Source: Humulus lupulus (lineage: Eukaryota; Streptophyta; Magnoliopsida; Rosales; Cannabaceae). Taken from it: a stretch of 64,000 nt of DNA. Location of the stretch: NCBI RefSeq assembly GCF_963169125.1, contig NC_084801.1, positions 115,099,061 through 115,163,060 of the forward strand, read 5' to 3'. Made by a program: the position numbers and the translations under genes. How positions within the stretch are numbered: the first letter of the stretch is position 1; the number at the start of each line of letters is the position of its first letter. Shown piece after piece: positions 46,191 to 57,520 of this stretch. The notes under the pieces were generated by a model. The model was not told the origin of the DNA and ran no database searches. It was given only the letters and a program-made list of their open reading frames with translations.

Positions 46191-46202
46191 TGGTGTTAGA
46201 GC
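46191..46202 (+). other. Element F primer binding site
   Basis: TGGTGTTAGAGC, two mismatches from the initiator-tRNA-Met PBS TGGTATCAGAGC, three bases after the LTR. Confidence 0.75.
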
Positions 46203-46539
46203 GTCCTAGGTTTATGGGTCCTGAAGACTGGCTGGATATGTACATTCGCCGCGAGAGACAAGCTCGACTCAGGGTTTGGTAAATTGTGTATACATGATTA
46301 TGTGCTTAAATGATTTGAATGAGATATGACTGTTGATATCTGTTTGATTAATAGGGAGCATGAGATACTGATAGGGCCTGGCCCTTGACTATTGCATGAT
46401 GCTATTGAGGCGTGCTTATTAGCACTGTTGTGCATGTGGATGAATATCTGGATGAATTGCTATGGATCATGAAAAGACTATTACCTTGTCATCATAGCCT
46501 GATTGCCGAGTCATTGATTACAGATTGACTTGGATAATT

Positions 46540-46779
46540 ATGCGTCCAAGAAAATCCACGCGACTAGCCGGCAGGTCTAGGGCTAGAGATGATGATCAGG
46601 GTCAGACCCCTCCGCCAGTCCCTGAGAACTAGCAGCAGTTGATGGCAGACATGCAGGCTCGACTTCAGAGCCAAGATGAACAGATCCAAATTCTGCGGCA
46701 GCAGGCTCCATCTGGGAGTGTTGCCCCTATTGTGCCACCTGCAGTGGTACCTGTAGTGCAGCCAGTTGAGGTTGGGAAC
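46540..46779 (+). pseudogene. Element F: gag N-terminus, cut by element G
   Basis: ATG at 46540, MRPRKSTRLAGRSRARDD, followed by a Gln-rich helical part (QQLMADMQARLQSQDEQIQIL) and a Val/Pro-rich stretch. TAG at 46630-46632 (probably from a Trp codon). The frame is cut at 46779, the left GGAAC target duplication of G, and resumes at 59023-59027. Confidence 0.82.
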
Positions 46780-48280
46780 TGATAAGTATATTTCTGTATA
46801 AAGTTTACCTTTCTACTTATCAGATTATTGTGTTCATAAGTAGTGAGTTTGGGGATAGTTAGAATCGTTTTGTTAATTTGTTTCATTTAATCTAAATCAT
46901 TATTTTTAAGGATAATTGTATATTTTTGATGATTTTTGGTTGAATGATGATTTTGTAGGATTCTAACCATTGGAGTAAAGTGTTAAAGAGAAGAAAAATC
47001 GAGAAAAGAACAAAAGTACGAGAAATCTGAGAGCTTGCCGCTACAGGGAAAAGTCCCTGCCGCTACGAGGAAAGTCAGAGAGTTCCTTGCCGCTACAGGG
47101 AAAAGTCCCTGCCGCTACAAGAGAAACAGAGAGTCTCGTGCCGCGGCAAGGAAAGTTGCGTACCGCGGCACGCAAAGCCTATATCGCATATCTGAAGCCT
47201 CGTGCCGCGGCAAGGAAATATGGCTGCCGCGGCACGCGTTTGAATTCAAATTTAAATTCGATTTTTCTTAATTTTTGGACGGGAAATAAAAGGGGGATTA
47301 GGTCATATTCGTGAATTAAGTTTTAGATACACGATTTTAGAGAGAGGAACACAGAGAGAGCGCAGGAGAAGAAGGACGATCGCATTCAACTTTTTCAATA
47401 GTTTTCTTCTTCTCTAAACTCTTCTCTATTCTTTGATTTTGGTTATGTTTTTCATCATGATTTTTGGCTAAGTTCCTTTTAGGTTAAGGGTTATTCAAAA
47501 CCCAGACATGAATGTTTGATTTGAGATGTGAATATTGTTCTTGATTTCCATAATGTTAAATTGCTTCTATTCTTCTATGTCTATTGTATGAAATATTGTG
47601 ATTCCTTGTTAGGGTGTACAACTAATTAGGGCTTGCTTTATTTTACTGTCATCTTAGAATTTCTATTCACCTAATATTTTAGGATTCTAAGTATTTGTGA
47701 TAAATTGCAATTGATGATGTGGTCAAAAGCATTGTTGATTGTGATGAAGAATAGAACCTAGGTTAAATGAATTAAATGCTTCATTGATTTATTGCCTAGA
47801 TTAACCTATCTCCACTGTTGTTAATGCTTTTACTAAATTGAATGAATCGTATGCTTAATAGGTTTGTTGTTTGGTAAAAAGAATTAATTATTGAGCGCTT
47901 AGCCGTAATTGATTGTGATAGGGAGATTGGGATAATTGACTGCTTAAGCGTTATCTGCAGGGTTAATAGTTTAATTGGGAATCGGAATAATATTCATTAT
48001 TGATATTCATGCATGACTGTCTGAGGTGGAGAATGATTCTTAACCATCTTTAAAATCGTTGTTAATCTCTTCTTGCTATCAATTGTTTTCTTAATTCTTG
48101 CTTTCACTTTTACTTTTAAAAAAAAAAACCCCTTTCCAATTTAACTTTGTTAAGCTTTTGTGAATAATAAACTGAATATAGTTCCCTTGGGTTCGACCTC
48201 TATTTGCCGTTATACTAAATAATTGGTTTTAGAGTAAATAAAATATTTGTTAAATTTGGTACGCAATACGACACGCATCA
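46780..48280 (+). repeat. Element G 5' LTR (1501 bp)
   Basis: TGATAAGTATATTT...CGACACGCATCA. Holds eight short GC-rich repeats at 47036-47234 (four TGCCGCTAC, four NNCCGCGGCA-type palindromes), in a region that also reads as short spurious ORFs. A PBS follows six bases downstream. Confidence 0.94.
47036..47234. repeat. GC-rich palindrome cluster in element G LTR
   Basis: TGCCGCTAC at 47036, 47058, 47088 and 47110; CCGCGGCA palindromic copies at 47139-47148, 47161-47170, 47203-47212 and 47225-47234. The second and third pairs lie in a repeated GGGAAAAGTCCC context, itself a palindrome. Present in both LTRs with a few changes. Confidence 0.85.
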
Positions 48281-48286
48281 AATTTT

Positions 48287-48304
48287 TGGCGCCGTTGCCG
48301 GGGA
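48287..48304 (+). other. Element G primer binding site (Athila type)
   Basis: TGGCGCCGTTGCCGGGGA, the PBS found in Athila-group elements and usually assigned to tRNA-Asp. Spaced six bases from the LTR. Confidence 0.88.
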
Positions 48305-48378
48305 ACTATTTAATTCTTTTTATTATTCATATTGGTTTACGCTTACTAACTTGATTTCTCTTGGCATCGCAGAGTTAT

Positions 48379-51300
48379 ATGTCTGGCGAAGACACTCAGA
48401 ACAGGTTGGAGGCAATCAAACAGTATCTTGCTACTTCATCTTCTTCTCGGACTTCGCGGACTATTACTGATAATCCACTCTTTCAACGTCTTACTCATCA
48501 AGTGGATCCTGTGAAAGTACCCTTATCGTCTCACGACTCAGATTCAGACGATTCTATTACATCTTACAGAGATATGGCACAAAATAGGACGTTGAAAGAG
48601 TTGGCTGCGCCAGATATTGATCAACAACCGCTATGCATTCAATATGCACCTCTTGATGTGAATTTTGAGCTTAAGTCGGGCCTCATTCATCTATTGCCAT
48701 CGTTCCATGGGCTGCCTGGTGAGGATCCGAATAATCATCTCAAGGAGTTCCATATTGTATGCTCCAGTATGAAGCCAGCCTCAGTGACAGAAGAACAAAT
48801 AAAACTCCGAGCTTTTCCTTTCTCTCTAAAGGATTCAGCAAAGGAGTGGCTGTACTATCTCCCCCCTGGTACTGTGGAGACCTGGAACACTATGAAGACC
48901 TTGTTTTTGGAGCTGTATTTTCCAGCGTCTAAAGTGGGGAGTATAAGGAAAGAAATTTGTGGCATCAGGCAGGCTGTGGGAGAATCACTCTATGATTACT
49001 GGGAGCGCTTTAAGCGGTTGTGTGCTAGTTGTCCTCACCATCAGATCAGTGAGCAACTATTGATTCAATATTTCTATGAGGGATTACTGCCGTTGGACAG
49101 AAGTATGATTGATGCAGCCAGTGGAGGGGCACTAGTGGACAAGACTCCTGCAGCAGCCAGGAGCTTGATTTCTAATACGGCATCTAATTCCCAACAGTTT
49201 GGTATTCGCCAGGAGCATATGTCAACTTCAAGAAGAGTTAACGAGGTGCAAACTACTGTTGATAATCAACTTGGTCAACAGATACCTCAACTGACTTCAG
49301 TGGTACAACAACTAGCTTTGGGCCAACAGGTGCGGCCATGTGGAATCTGTCAAGTAGTGGGGCACCCTACTGATACGTGCCCCACTCTAGTAGAGGGAAA
49401 AACTGAGGGTGTTAATGCTGTGGGAAATTTTCCTGGTCAATTACGTCAGATGTATTATGAACCATTTTCACAAACTTATAATCTTGGCTGGCGTGATCAT
49501 CCAAACCTTCGATATGGGAATCATCAACAAATAGCTCAACAACCAACAGCAGCAAGACCACCTGGTTTCACTACACAACAGAGGTCTCAAAATAATTATG
49601 TACCTAGACCATCACAACCACCGCAGGCTGCTACACCACCAAGTGCTAAACCTTCTACTGAGGATTTAATCAATGCCCTTGCCACAAATACTCTTCAATT
49701 TCTGCAAACCACCCAAGCTTCCATCAAGAGTTTGGAGAATCAGGTGGGACAATTAGCGGCATCATATAACCGGTTGGAGGCTCATCTGTCAAATAAATTG
49801 CCTTCACAACCTGAGATGAATCCCAAGGAGAATGCTAGTGCAGTAACTTTGCGTAGTGGGACGCAATATGATCCACCTAATCCTCCAATGCCCAGTAAAT
49901 TGTCATCCAAGCCACAAGTTGACTGCTCAGTTAATGAAGATGTTCCTCCAAAGCCAACCACCCCTACACAACTCAGCCCTAAGCCTACTATTGTCATTCC
50001 ACCTCCATTCCCAAGCAGACTGAAAAAGACTAAAAAGGAAGAGGTTGACAAGGAGATTCTTGATACATTCCGAAAGGTAGAAGTGAATATTCATCTTCTT
50101 GACGCTATTAAACAAGTGCCGCGCTATGCCAAGTTTCTGAAAGAGTTGTGCACTAATAAGCGTAAGTTGAGGGGTAATGAAAAAGTTAGTGTGGGGGAGA
50201 ATGTTTCCGCAGTTCTACAAAAGAAGCTTCCACCAAAGTGTAAGGATCCTGGTACTTTTACTATCCCTTGCACTATTGGGAATAAAAGAATTGAGCGGTG
50301 TATGTTGGATTTGGGAGCCTCTATCAATGTCATGCCATTCTCTATTTATGCTTCATTGAATCTCGGTCCACTTGAAGAAACAGGGGTGGTTATTCAACTT
50401 GCTGATAGGTCGAATGCTTATCCCAGGGGTGTAATAGAAGATGTTTTAGTTCAAGTAAATGAATTGGTGTTTCCGGCTGATTTTTATGTTCTTGATATGG
50501 AAGATGAATCTATTCCGTGCTCCACTCCAATTTTGTTGGGGAGACCATTCATGAAGACTGCAAGAACTAAGATTGATGTGCATGACGGTACGTTGACCAT
50601 GGAATTTGATGGGGAGACAATTCGATTTAATATTTTTGAGGCTATGAGGTATCCAAGTGATGTTCATGCTGTTTACTCTCTTGATGTGTTGGATATTCTT
50701 TCTCAACGAGTTTTAGATTTGCATAGTGAAGATGATTTGGAGGTTGCGTTGAGAGAGCATCTTGTGTTGACCGATGAAGATTTGTCTCATGAGATCATGG
50801 ATGTCATAACCACACTCGATAGTGGTTTTGACAAGACTTTTAAGAAGGTTGCATTCCTTAATTTGCCGATTTCTAATGAGAAATTGCAGCCATCAATTAT
50901 TCAAGCTCCTACACTTGAATTGAAGCCTCTTCTGGAGCATCTCAAATATGTTTACTTGGGGAAGAACGAGACACTTCCTGTTATAATTGCAAGAAATCTT
51001 AACCAAGGTCAAGAAGAGAAATTAATGAAAGTACTCCGAGAGTATAAAACAGCCATTGGTTGGTCTATTGCGGATATTAAGGGGATTAGCCCTTCCATGT
51101 GCATGCATAGAATTTTACTTGAAGAAGGGTCTAAACCAACACGTGAGGCGCAATGGAGATTGAATCCACCTATGATGGAGGTTGTGAAAAAGGAGATACT
51201 GAAGCTCCTTAGTGTGGGTGTGATTTACCCAATCTCTGACAGTAAATGGGTGAGTCCAGTTCAAGTGGTACCCAAGAAGTCTGGCATTACTGTGGTGAAG

Positions 51301-51410
51301 AATAATGAGAATGAGCTGGTTCCAACTCGAGTTCAAACAGGGTGGCGGGTGTGTATTGATTACCGCAAGCTAAATTCGACAACTCGGAAGGATCACTTCC
51401 CCTACCATTC
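48379..51410 (+). CDS. Element G: gag, protease and RT N-terminus
   Basis: The first ATG in frame is 48379 (MSGEDTQNRLEAIKQY); the frame is open a little further upstream without an ATG. Gag core: FHGLPGEDPNNHLKEF, SLKDSAKEWLYYLPPGTVETW, ESLYDYWERFKRLCASCPHH (residues about 110-225). Zinc knuckle CGICQVVGHPTDTC (about 49344-49385). Q/P-rich linker, then protease DLGASINVMPFSIY (about 50305-50345) and ILLGRPFMKTA. RT begins VGVIYPISDSKWVSPVQVVPKK. One base is missing in the C-run near 51400, so the annotated frame leaves RT there and ends at 51462. Makes capsid, protease and the start of RT. Confidence 0.93.
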
Positions 51411-52193
51411 ATTGATCAGATGCTCGAGAGATTGGCTGGCCACTCCTATTACTATTTCTTAGATGGTTATTCGGGGTATAATCAGATTGTCATAGCCCCA
51501 GAAGACCAGGAGAAGACGACCTTCACATGTCCCTTTGGCACATTTGCTTTTCGGAGAATGCCATTCGGTTTATGCAACGCTCCTGCTACATTTCAGAGAT
51601 GTATGGTTAGTATCTTTTCAGATTACATTGAGAGCATTATTGAGGTGTTCATGGATGATTTCAGTGTATATGGCGATTCATTTGATAAATGCCTGCATAA
51701 TCTTACTTTGGTTCTCAAATGCTGCATTGAGACCAATCTAGTTTTGAATTGGGAGAAATGCCATTTTATGGTACAGCAAGGGATTGTTTTGGGACATGTT
51801 ATCTCGGAAAAAGGAATTGAAGTGGACAAGGCCAAAGTTGATCTCATTCGGTCTTTACCACCTCCATCTAGTGTCAAGGAAATACGGTCGTTTCTTGGTC
51901 ATGCGGGTTTCTATCGAAGATTTATAAAGGACTTCTCTAAAATCTCTACACCACTGTGCAAGCTCCTCCAAAAAGATGTTAAGTTCGAGTTTGATGAGAA
52001 GTGTCTACTGGCCTTTAATATATTGAAAGAATCTTTGACTACAGCTCCTATTATCCAGCCACCGAATTGGGAGTTGCCTTTTGAGCTTATGTGTGACGCT
52101 AGTGATTATGCAGTGGGTGCAGTCCTAGGGCAGCGGGTTGGTAAGCTTCCTCATGTGATTTACTATGCTTCTAGAACTCTAAATGATGCATAG
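51411..52193 (+). pseudogene. Element G: reverse transcriptase and RNase H start, after the frameshift
   Basis: RT palm motifs: YYFLDGYSGYNQI, FAFRRMPFGLCNAPATFQRCM and the catalytic FMDDFSVYG (about 51650-51675). Thumb and connection include GIVLGHVISEKGIEVDKAK and FLGHAGFYRRFIKDFSKI, then RNase H opening FELMCDASDYAVGAVLGQR. TAG at 52191-52193 replaces what is a Gln codon in relatives. Same frame as the next segment. The catalytic residues are intact. Confidence 0.92.
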
Positions 52194-53822
52194 TTAAATT
52201 ACTCTACCACTGAGAAGGAACTATTGGCGGTTATCTTTGCTTTGGAGAAGTTTCGTTCTTATTTGATTGGGACGAAAGTAATCATATACACCAACCATGC
52301 TGCTCTTAAATATTTGCTAGCAAAGAAGGAGGCAAAACCAAGACTTATTCGGTGGATTTTATTGTTACAAGAGTTTGACTTGGAGATAAAAGATAAAAGC
52401 GTCTCGGAAAATCTAGTGGCTGATCACTTGAGTCGGTTGATTCGGGAGGAGGAGTTCTTACCATTGCATGAGCGGTTTCCAGATGAGCAACTCCTTGCCA
52501 TGCAAGAAGTTATTCCTTGGTATGCCGACATTGTAAACTACCTTGCTTCAAAGGAGTTACCAAGTGATCTCACACAAGCACAACGAAACAAGATTAAGCA
52601 TGATGCTCGCCACTATATATGGGATGAACCTTATCTTTGGAAGCATTGTACTGATCAAATCATTCGTAGGTGTGTACCGGAATCTGAATTTCGCTCCATC
52701 CTTGCTTTTTGTCATGCTTATGCTTGTGGTGGACACTTTGGACCTAAGAGGACAGCTCGTAAGATATTTGACAGCGGTTTCTATTGGCCCACAATTTTCA
52801 AAGATGCTTATGCTTATTGTAAGGCATGTGATCGTTGTCAACGAGTTGGTAACATAACGGCCAAGGATCAAATGCCTCAAACTCCCATTTTAATTCTTGA
52901 GATCTTTGATGTTTGGGGTATGGATTTCATGGGACCATTCCCATCCTCTTTCGGCTATGAATATATTTTATTGGCGGTAGACTATGTGTCTAAATGGGTG
53001 GAAGCGATTGCAACTAGAACGGACAATTCCAAAACAGTAGTGGATTTCATTCGCTCCAACATTTTTGTGCGTTTTGGTACACCTAAGGCTATACTTAGTG
53101 ATCGAGGCACTCATTTTTGTAACAAGAGTATAGAAGCATTGTTTCGACGCTATAGTGTAACTCACAAGGTGACAGTTGCTTATCATCCACAAGCCAACGG
53201 GCAAGCGGAGGTTTCTAATCGTGAAATCAAATTGATCCTTGAGAAAACTGTAAATCCAAACCGGAAAGATTGGAGTACAAGGCTTGATGATGCCTTGTGG
53301 GCGTATCGAACGGCATATAAAACACCTATAGGTATGTCACCTTATCGGTTGGTGTATGGTAAACCTTGCCATCTACCGGTGGAGCTAGAGCATAAGGCGT
53401 GGTGGGCTGTAAAGAAGTGTAACATGGACATGGTTGCTGTAGGACAACAAAGAATGCTTCAATTGCATGAGTTAGAAGAAATACGCAATGAAGCATATGA
53501 GAGTTCGAAAATCTACAAGGAGAAAACCAAAGCTTTTCATGACAAACATATTCTTCGGAAGAGCTTTGTGGAAGGTCAGAAAGTTCTCATGTATCACTCT
53601 CGCCTTAAACTCTTTCCTGGGAAGTTGAAGTCTCGCTGGTTAGGTCCGTTCATTGTTACCAAGGTTTTTCCTCATGGAGCGGTCGAAGTTGTAAGTCCAA
53701 GCACGAGGAAGTCTTTCAAGGTGAATGGCCAGAGACTGAAGCCTTATTATGAGTCAATGGCCGAGGAGGAGCAAGTTCATGTGATGTACCTTGAAGACCC
53801 AGTTTATGTTGATGAAGATTGA
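52194..53822 (+). CDS. Element G: RNase H remainder and integrase
   Basis: RNase H continues with [16 protein letters not shown] and [13 protein letters not shown]; the usual TDH is TNH here, so one catalytic Asp appears changed to Asn (about 52286-52294). Integrase: zinc module ([10 protein letters not shown] ... [11 protein letters not shown]), core [10 protein letters not shown] (first Asp), [12 protein letters not shown] (second Asp), [13 protein letters not shown] (Glu), then the C-terminal [21 protein letters not shown] module. Ends with TGA at 53820-53822. Integrase looks intact. Confidence 0.93.
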   Translation, partial: LNYSTTEKELLAVIFALEKFRSYLIGTKVIIYTNHAALKYLLAKKEAKPRLIRWILLLQEFDLEIKDKSVSENLVADHLSRLIREEEFLPLHERFPDEQLLAMQEVIPWYADIVNYLASKELPSDLTQAQRNKIKHDARHYIWDEPYLWKHCTDQIIRRCVPESEFRSILAFCHAYACGGHFGPKRTARKIFDSGFYWPTIFKDAYAYCKACDRCQRVGNITAKDQMPQTPILILEIFDVWGMDFMGPFPSSFGYEYILLAVDYVSKWVEAIATRTDNSKTVVDFIRSNIFVRFGTPKAILSDRGTHFCNKSIEALFRRYSVTHKVTVAYHPQANGQAEVSNREIKLILEKTVNPNRKDWSTRLDDALWAYRTAYKTPIGMSPYRLVYGKPCHLPVELEHKAWWAVKKCNMDMVAVGQQRMLQLHELEEIRNEAYESSKIYKEKTKAFHDKHILRKSFVEGQKVLMYHSRLKLFPGKLKSRWLGPFIVTKVFPHGAVEVVSPSTRKSFKVNGQRLKPYYESMAEEEQVHVMYLEDPVYVDED

Positions 53823-54806
53823 AGTTCTGAGTCGAGCTAGCGACGTTAAACGTAGCCATCTTTCTTGTTTTCAGTTTTAGTTATTTTCTTTATTTTTATT
53901 TTTAGGTTGAACATTTAGTTATTTTAATTTTTTGTACTCTGATTCTCTCTTTGAACCGTGAAAATCGTGAAAAAAAAAACAAAACAAAAAATGGCAGAAA
54001 AAGGCACTCTTGCCGCGACACCAAAAAAAGCCTTGCCGCGGCACGAACCATAAAAGCCAAACCAGAGAGGCGTGTGCCGCGGCACGAAAAACCCCTGCCA
54101 CGGCAAGTGAAGAACCCCAAAAGCCGAACCTTCCCTGCCGCGGCACATAAAAATGCTTGCCGCAGCACGTGCCCAGAAATCCCTAAAACCCATTTTTCTT
54201 TCATTTTTCCCATTCACTCACCCATCTCTCAAAACACAAACCTATCCTACAATCCCCACTCGTTTTCCTCTCCTAAGCCCTAAGCTTCATTGATCTCTCA
54301 ATCCCTACACATAATCACCCCATCAATCACCCTATTCCTCATACTCATCCTCACTTCTCACCCTCATTAATCCAAAGACCTTCCCTATTCCATCACCCAC
54401 TATACCCATTCCTCAAAATCACAATCATTAGCCACCCATTACTTTCATTACGGAACTAATGCTCATTGGGTAGGCTTTGTTCGGGATCAAGCATCATCAA
54501 GCACATTTGCATCTTCTTTGGGTCGGATTCAAGGTATTTTTCTCTATTTGCAAGCTTTGATTGATGTTTCTCAACTTCTAATTTCTCTAAGAGTGGATGG
54601 GTTTTGTTGGATCTCCTTCTTTGATTTTGATTTCTGTGGTGACAATGTTTGTATATTGAGTGTATCTACATATTGGGGGTAATTGATCAAGCCATAATTT
54701 TGTGATCCTTGGAGTTTTAAAGTGTGCACATCACCTGTTCGACGAAATGCATCAGTGAGTTGCATAGTCACATTTGAAGGTTATACATTGTCTGCTCTGT
54801 GCTATA
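53823..54806 (+). other. Element G spacer between pol and ORF3
   Basis: Non-coding leader-like region. Contains six copies of the CCGCGGC-type motif (54011-54167), then C/A-rich sequence like an untranslated leader and a possible donor at 54533 (AAG|GTATTT) with a weak acceptor before 54780. Could be a leader intron or internal promoter region for ORF3; only inferred. Confidence 0.5.
54011..54167. repeat. Second GC-rich palindrome cluster, upstream of ORF3
   Basis: TGCCGCGACA 54011-54020, TGCCGCGGCA 54034-54043, 54075-54084 and 54136-54145, TGCCACGGCA 54096-54105, TGCCGCAGCA 54158-54167. Same motif as in the LTR cluster at 47036-47234. Confidence 0.85.
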
Positions 54807-56009
54807 ATGTCAAGCAAGCGATCACGAACCGAAGCAGGGCCGTCGAACACTGCCAAAGTCAAATATGATACCAAGAAATTCACCTCCAAAGAAGCTTTCG
54901 AAAGTTATAAAGAGGCCATTGATAAGAAGAAAGCTTGGGTGGCTAAGAGGGGCTTCGATCTAGACATGCATCACCCTTATCCGAGGTTGATGAGTATAAT
55001 TGAACAGAGGGGCTGGCAAAAACTATGTGCTCAACCACAGCCTGCAGTAGTATCCGTAGTTCGTGAGTTTTATGCCAATGCCATTGATCGCAAGAACTTA
55101 CAGGTGGTGGTTCGGGGTGTGCCTGTTGCTTATTCAGCTTCTGCTATAAACCGTTACTACGGTTTGTAGGACATTCCAGATGATGAATTCAATGCCTCTG
55201 AGCATAACTTGGATTCTGATGCCATTATTCAGGCTATTGGCATTCGAAGAGCACGGTGGAGGACGACAGAGAATGCCTTGTCATACAAACTGGAGTCCAA
55301 GTATATGGACTATGAACTTAAGGCATGGCATCGTTTTGTTGGGGCAAAACTATTCCCAACGAAACATTTTGGAACAGTTGATTTGGCCTATGGGAATTTG
55401 TTGAGGGCTATTATGACCAACGAGACTATTGACGTTGGCAAGATCATTCACGCCTCTATTCTTAAGAGTATGGCTAGCACACAGTACGGGTTCTACCATC
55501 CTTCATTAATCACAGACCTATGCAAGAAGGCCGGTGTACGCTGGAATGATAATGAGGAGGTAATAAACCCAATGCATATCATTGACAGGAATACTATTCA
55601 GTGGTTTGACAAACCCACAGCCACATCATCTGAGCAACCTGCATCTTCTTCACATGCACCTGTTCAGCCTAACACTGGCCGTACCAGGACACTTACTGAT
55701 CGGGTTGCCGCCATGGAGACGGAACTTTACCGAGCTCGCATTGACATGCGAGCATATCATGATGAGATGGTGGCCCACAACCAACGGATGATGGAGATTA
55801 CTGCTTATCAAGACCTATGCTTCAGGATGCAGCAAACCCATCTAGGGGCGGATATGTCTGCATTCCCACCGGCCCCAATGTGGTTGCCACCGTATCCTCC
55901 AGCTGTTCCAGTGCAGCCGAGTCACACTCAGGAATATGGTGCTGATGATGAAGCATGTGGCACAGAGGAGTTCAACTATGATGAGGATGACACTTTTAGT
56001 CGCAACTGA
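54807..56009 (+). pseudogene. Element G ORF3: plant transposon protein (Transposase_32-like), one in-frame stop
   Basis: ATG at 54807 (MSSKRSRTEAGPSNTAK). The frame runs to 56009 with only one stop, TAG at 55167-55169. Domain: FTSKEAFESYKEAIDKKKAW, RGFDLDMHHPYPRLMSIIEQ, VREFYANAIDRKN, VRGVPVAYSASAINRYY, then after the stop WHRFVGAKLFPTKHFGTVDL and HASILKSMASTQYGFYHPSLI. The last 100 residues are Pro/Met-rich with an acidic end. This domain is common in plant elements between pol and the 3' LTR; its role is unknown. It occupies the place of the env-like ORF of Athila but shows no clear membrane segment. Confidence 0.8.
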
Positions 56010-56140
56010 TGAGGGAGTTTTCTTTTTTCTTATTTTATTATTTTTCTTTTATTTTCTTTAATTTTCTTTTCTTATTTTTCTTTTATGTACTGTTCTTGTC
56101 TCAATTTGTACTTATTTCCATTGAGGACAATGTTCAATTT

Positions 56141-56152
56141 AAGTGTGGGGGA
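56141..56152 (+). other. PPT-like tract 1 in element G
   Basis: AAGTGTGGGGGA, identical to the core of the terminal polypurine tract, 1.37 kb before the 3' LTR. Confidence 0.5.
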
Positions 56153-56918
56153 CGGGTAACAAATTGTTTGTCTGGTTAATTGTCTTTGTTTATAAGTGTT
56201 TGTGTGTGTGTTGTTTTGTCTTGTGTCTTGGGCTGGTCTTATTGAATGCAATGGTCGATGATGAGTTTATGAGTAACACTAAACTTGAATGCTAGAAAAT
56301 GATGGATAGATTATGATTCGTGTGATTGACTCCTGTTTTGATGACTACTTGAATTTGTGATTTAAATAGCGATTTATTACAGTTAGATTTGCTACTTACT
56401 TGTTTTAGGAATAGTTTATGCATGTCGAAAAAAGAAAAAAAAAACACAACAAAAATAGATATATACAAACTTAGTCTCCGCCACTCTAGAACACACTAGT
56501 AAATTGCTTGAGGCGAAATCATAAGTGCACAGAATTAGGAAAATGATAAAGGCAATTTCTTTGGATCGTTTGAGCCTTTCAAGCCTACCCTATCAATAAT
56601 GTATTCTTAGTTCCCTGTTTTGAGCCTTATTGACCATATATTTTTTCGATGAAAACTCATTACTTAACCCTAAACTTCTTTCTTTTTCTTTATCTGTGTT
56701 GATAACCCATTGTACCATGGTTTAGCTAGTTAAATTTTTACTATGGGATGAGAGGTTATATGAAAAAAAAAGAGAAGAAAGAAAGAAAAAAGAGAAGTAT
56801 AGTAAGAGTTTCTGTATATGATGTGGTTATAAGTGTAAAGATATCCTATTTATCCCCAAGAAATATGTTAAAAGAAAAAAGAGAAAAAGAAAAGAAATTT
56901 GTTTTCGTGCATGAAAAT

Positions 56919-56930
56919 AAGTGTGGGGGA
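56919..56930 (+). other. PPT-like tract 2 in element G
   Basis: AAGTGTGGGGGA again, about 0.6 kb before the 3' LTR. Confidence 0.5.
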
Positions 56931-57505
56931 AAATAGAGAGATCAGCAATGTATGAAATTTATGAGGGAATTGTTGAAGAAGATCCAAAGTAGAAATAGAA
57001 AAAGTATATATATTAGGTATGCTATGGTGCAATATGAGCCTAAAATGTATCCTTCTCATCTACCCTGTACCCTAGCCATACATTATAAGCTGATAAAGAC
57101 CTTTTGATTCTTGATTCTGTGTGTTTATATTAGTGGAGAGTAATTGGTTATTGTCTATGGAGTGGTTGTCCTTTATATATATATATACTCATTTTCTGAT
57201 GAGGGGCAAGTTTGAAAGAAAGAAAAAAAAAATGATGATGAATGAATAAAACGACATGTATGGATTAATCTTGATTCAAGTGAGCTGGTAAGTATGATTG
57301 TTATAACTCGTGGTTTAAGACAAATTTCAAGTGGTTCATCAATTTAGGAGTTGAAAATCTGATGGTTATGAAATTCAAAGTCACTATAGCATAATATTTT
57401 AGTGAAATTCTCTGAGACAATCATCGTATTCAGTGAGACTGCCTTTGTGTTAGTTTTTAGTTTTGTTTAGAGTCTAGTGGGTTTGCTAAGGGACTAGCAA
57501 AGTTC

Positions 57506-57520
57506 AAGTGTGGGGGAATT
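57506..57520 (+). other. Element G polypurine tract
   Basis: AAGTGTGGGGGAATT directly before the 3' LTR (TGATAAG). Plus-strand DNA synthesis would start here. Confidence 0.85.

Larger units (their letters stand above)
56010..57505 (+). other. Element G 3' untranslated region
   Basis: AT-rich, with long pyrimidine and purine runs and several A-rich stretches. No coding. Two internal copies of AAGTGTGGGGGA (56141-56152 and 56919-56930) precede the terminal tract; the first lies within GAGGACAATGTTCAATTTAAG, a phrase typical of Athila elements. Confidence 0.6.

Noticed and set aside
47035..47314. Short plus-strand ORFs in both G LTRs (also 57776-58055)
   Set aside because: They arise from the GC-rich palindrome cluster lacking stops; the two LTR copies differ freely at codon level and there is no protein-like pattern.
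48361..48378. Upstream start of the G gag frame at 48361
   Set aside because: The codon there is TTG, not a normal plant start; the first ATG is 48379.
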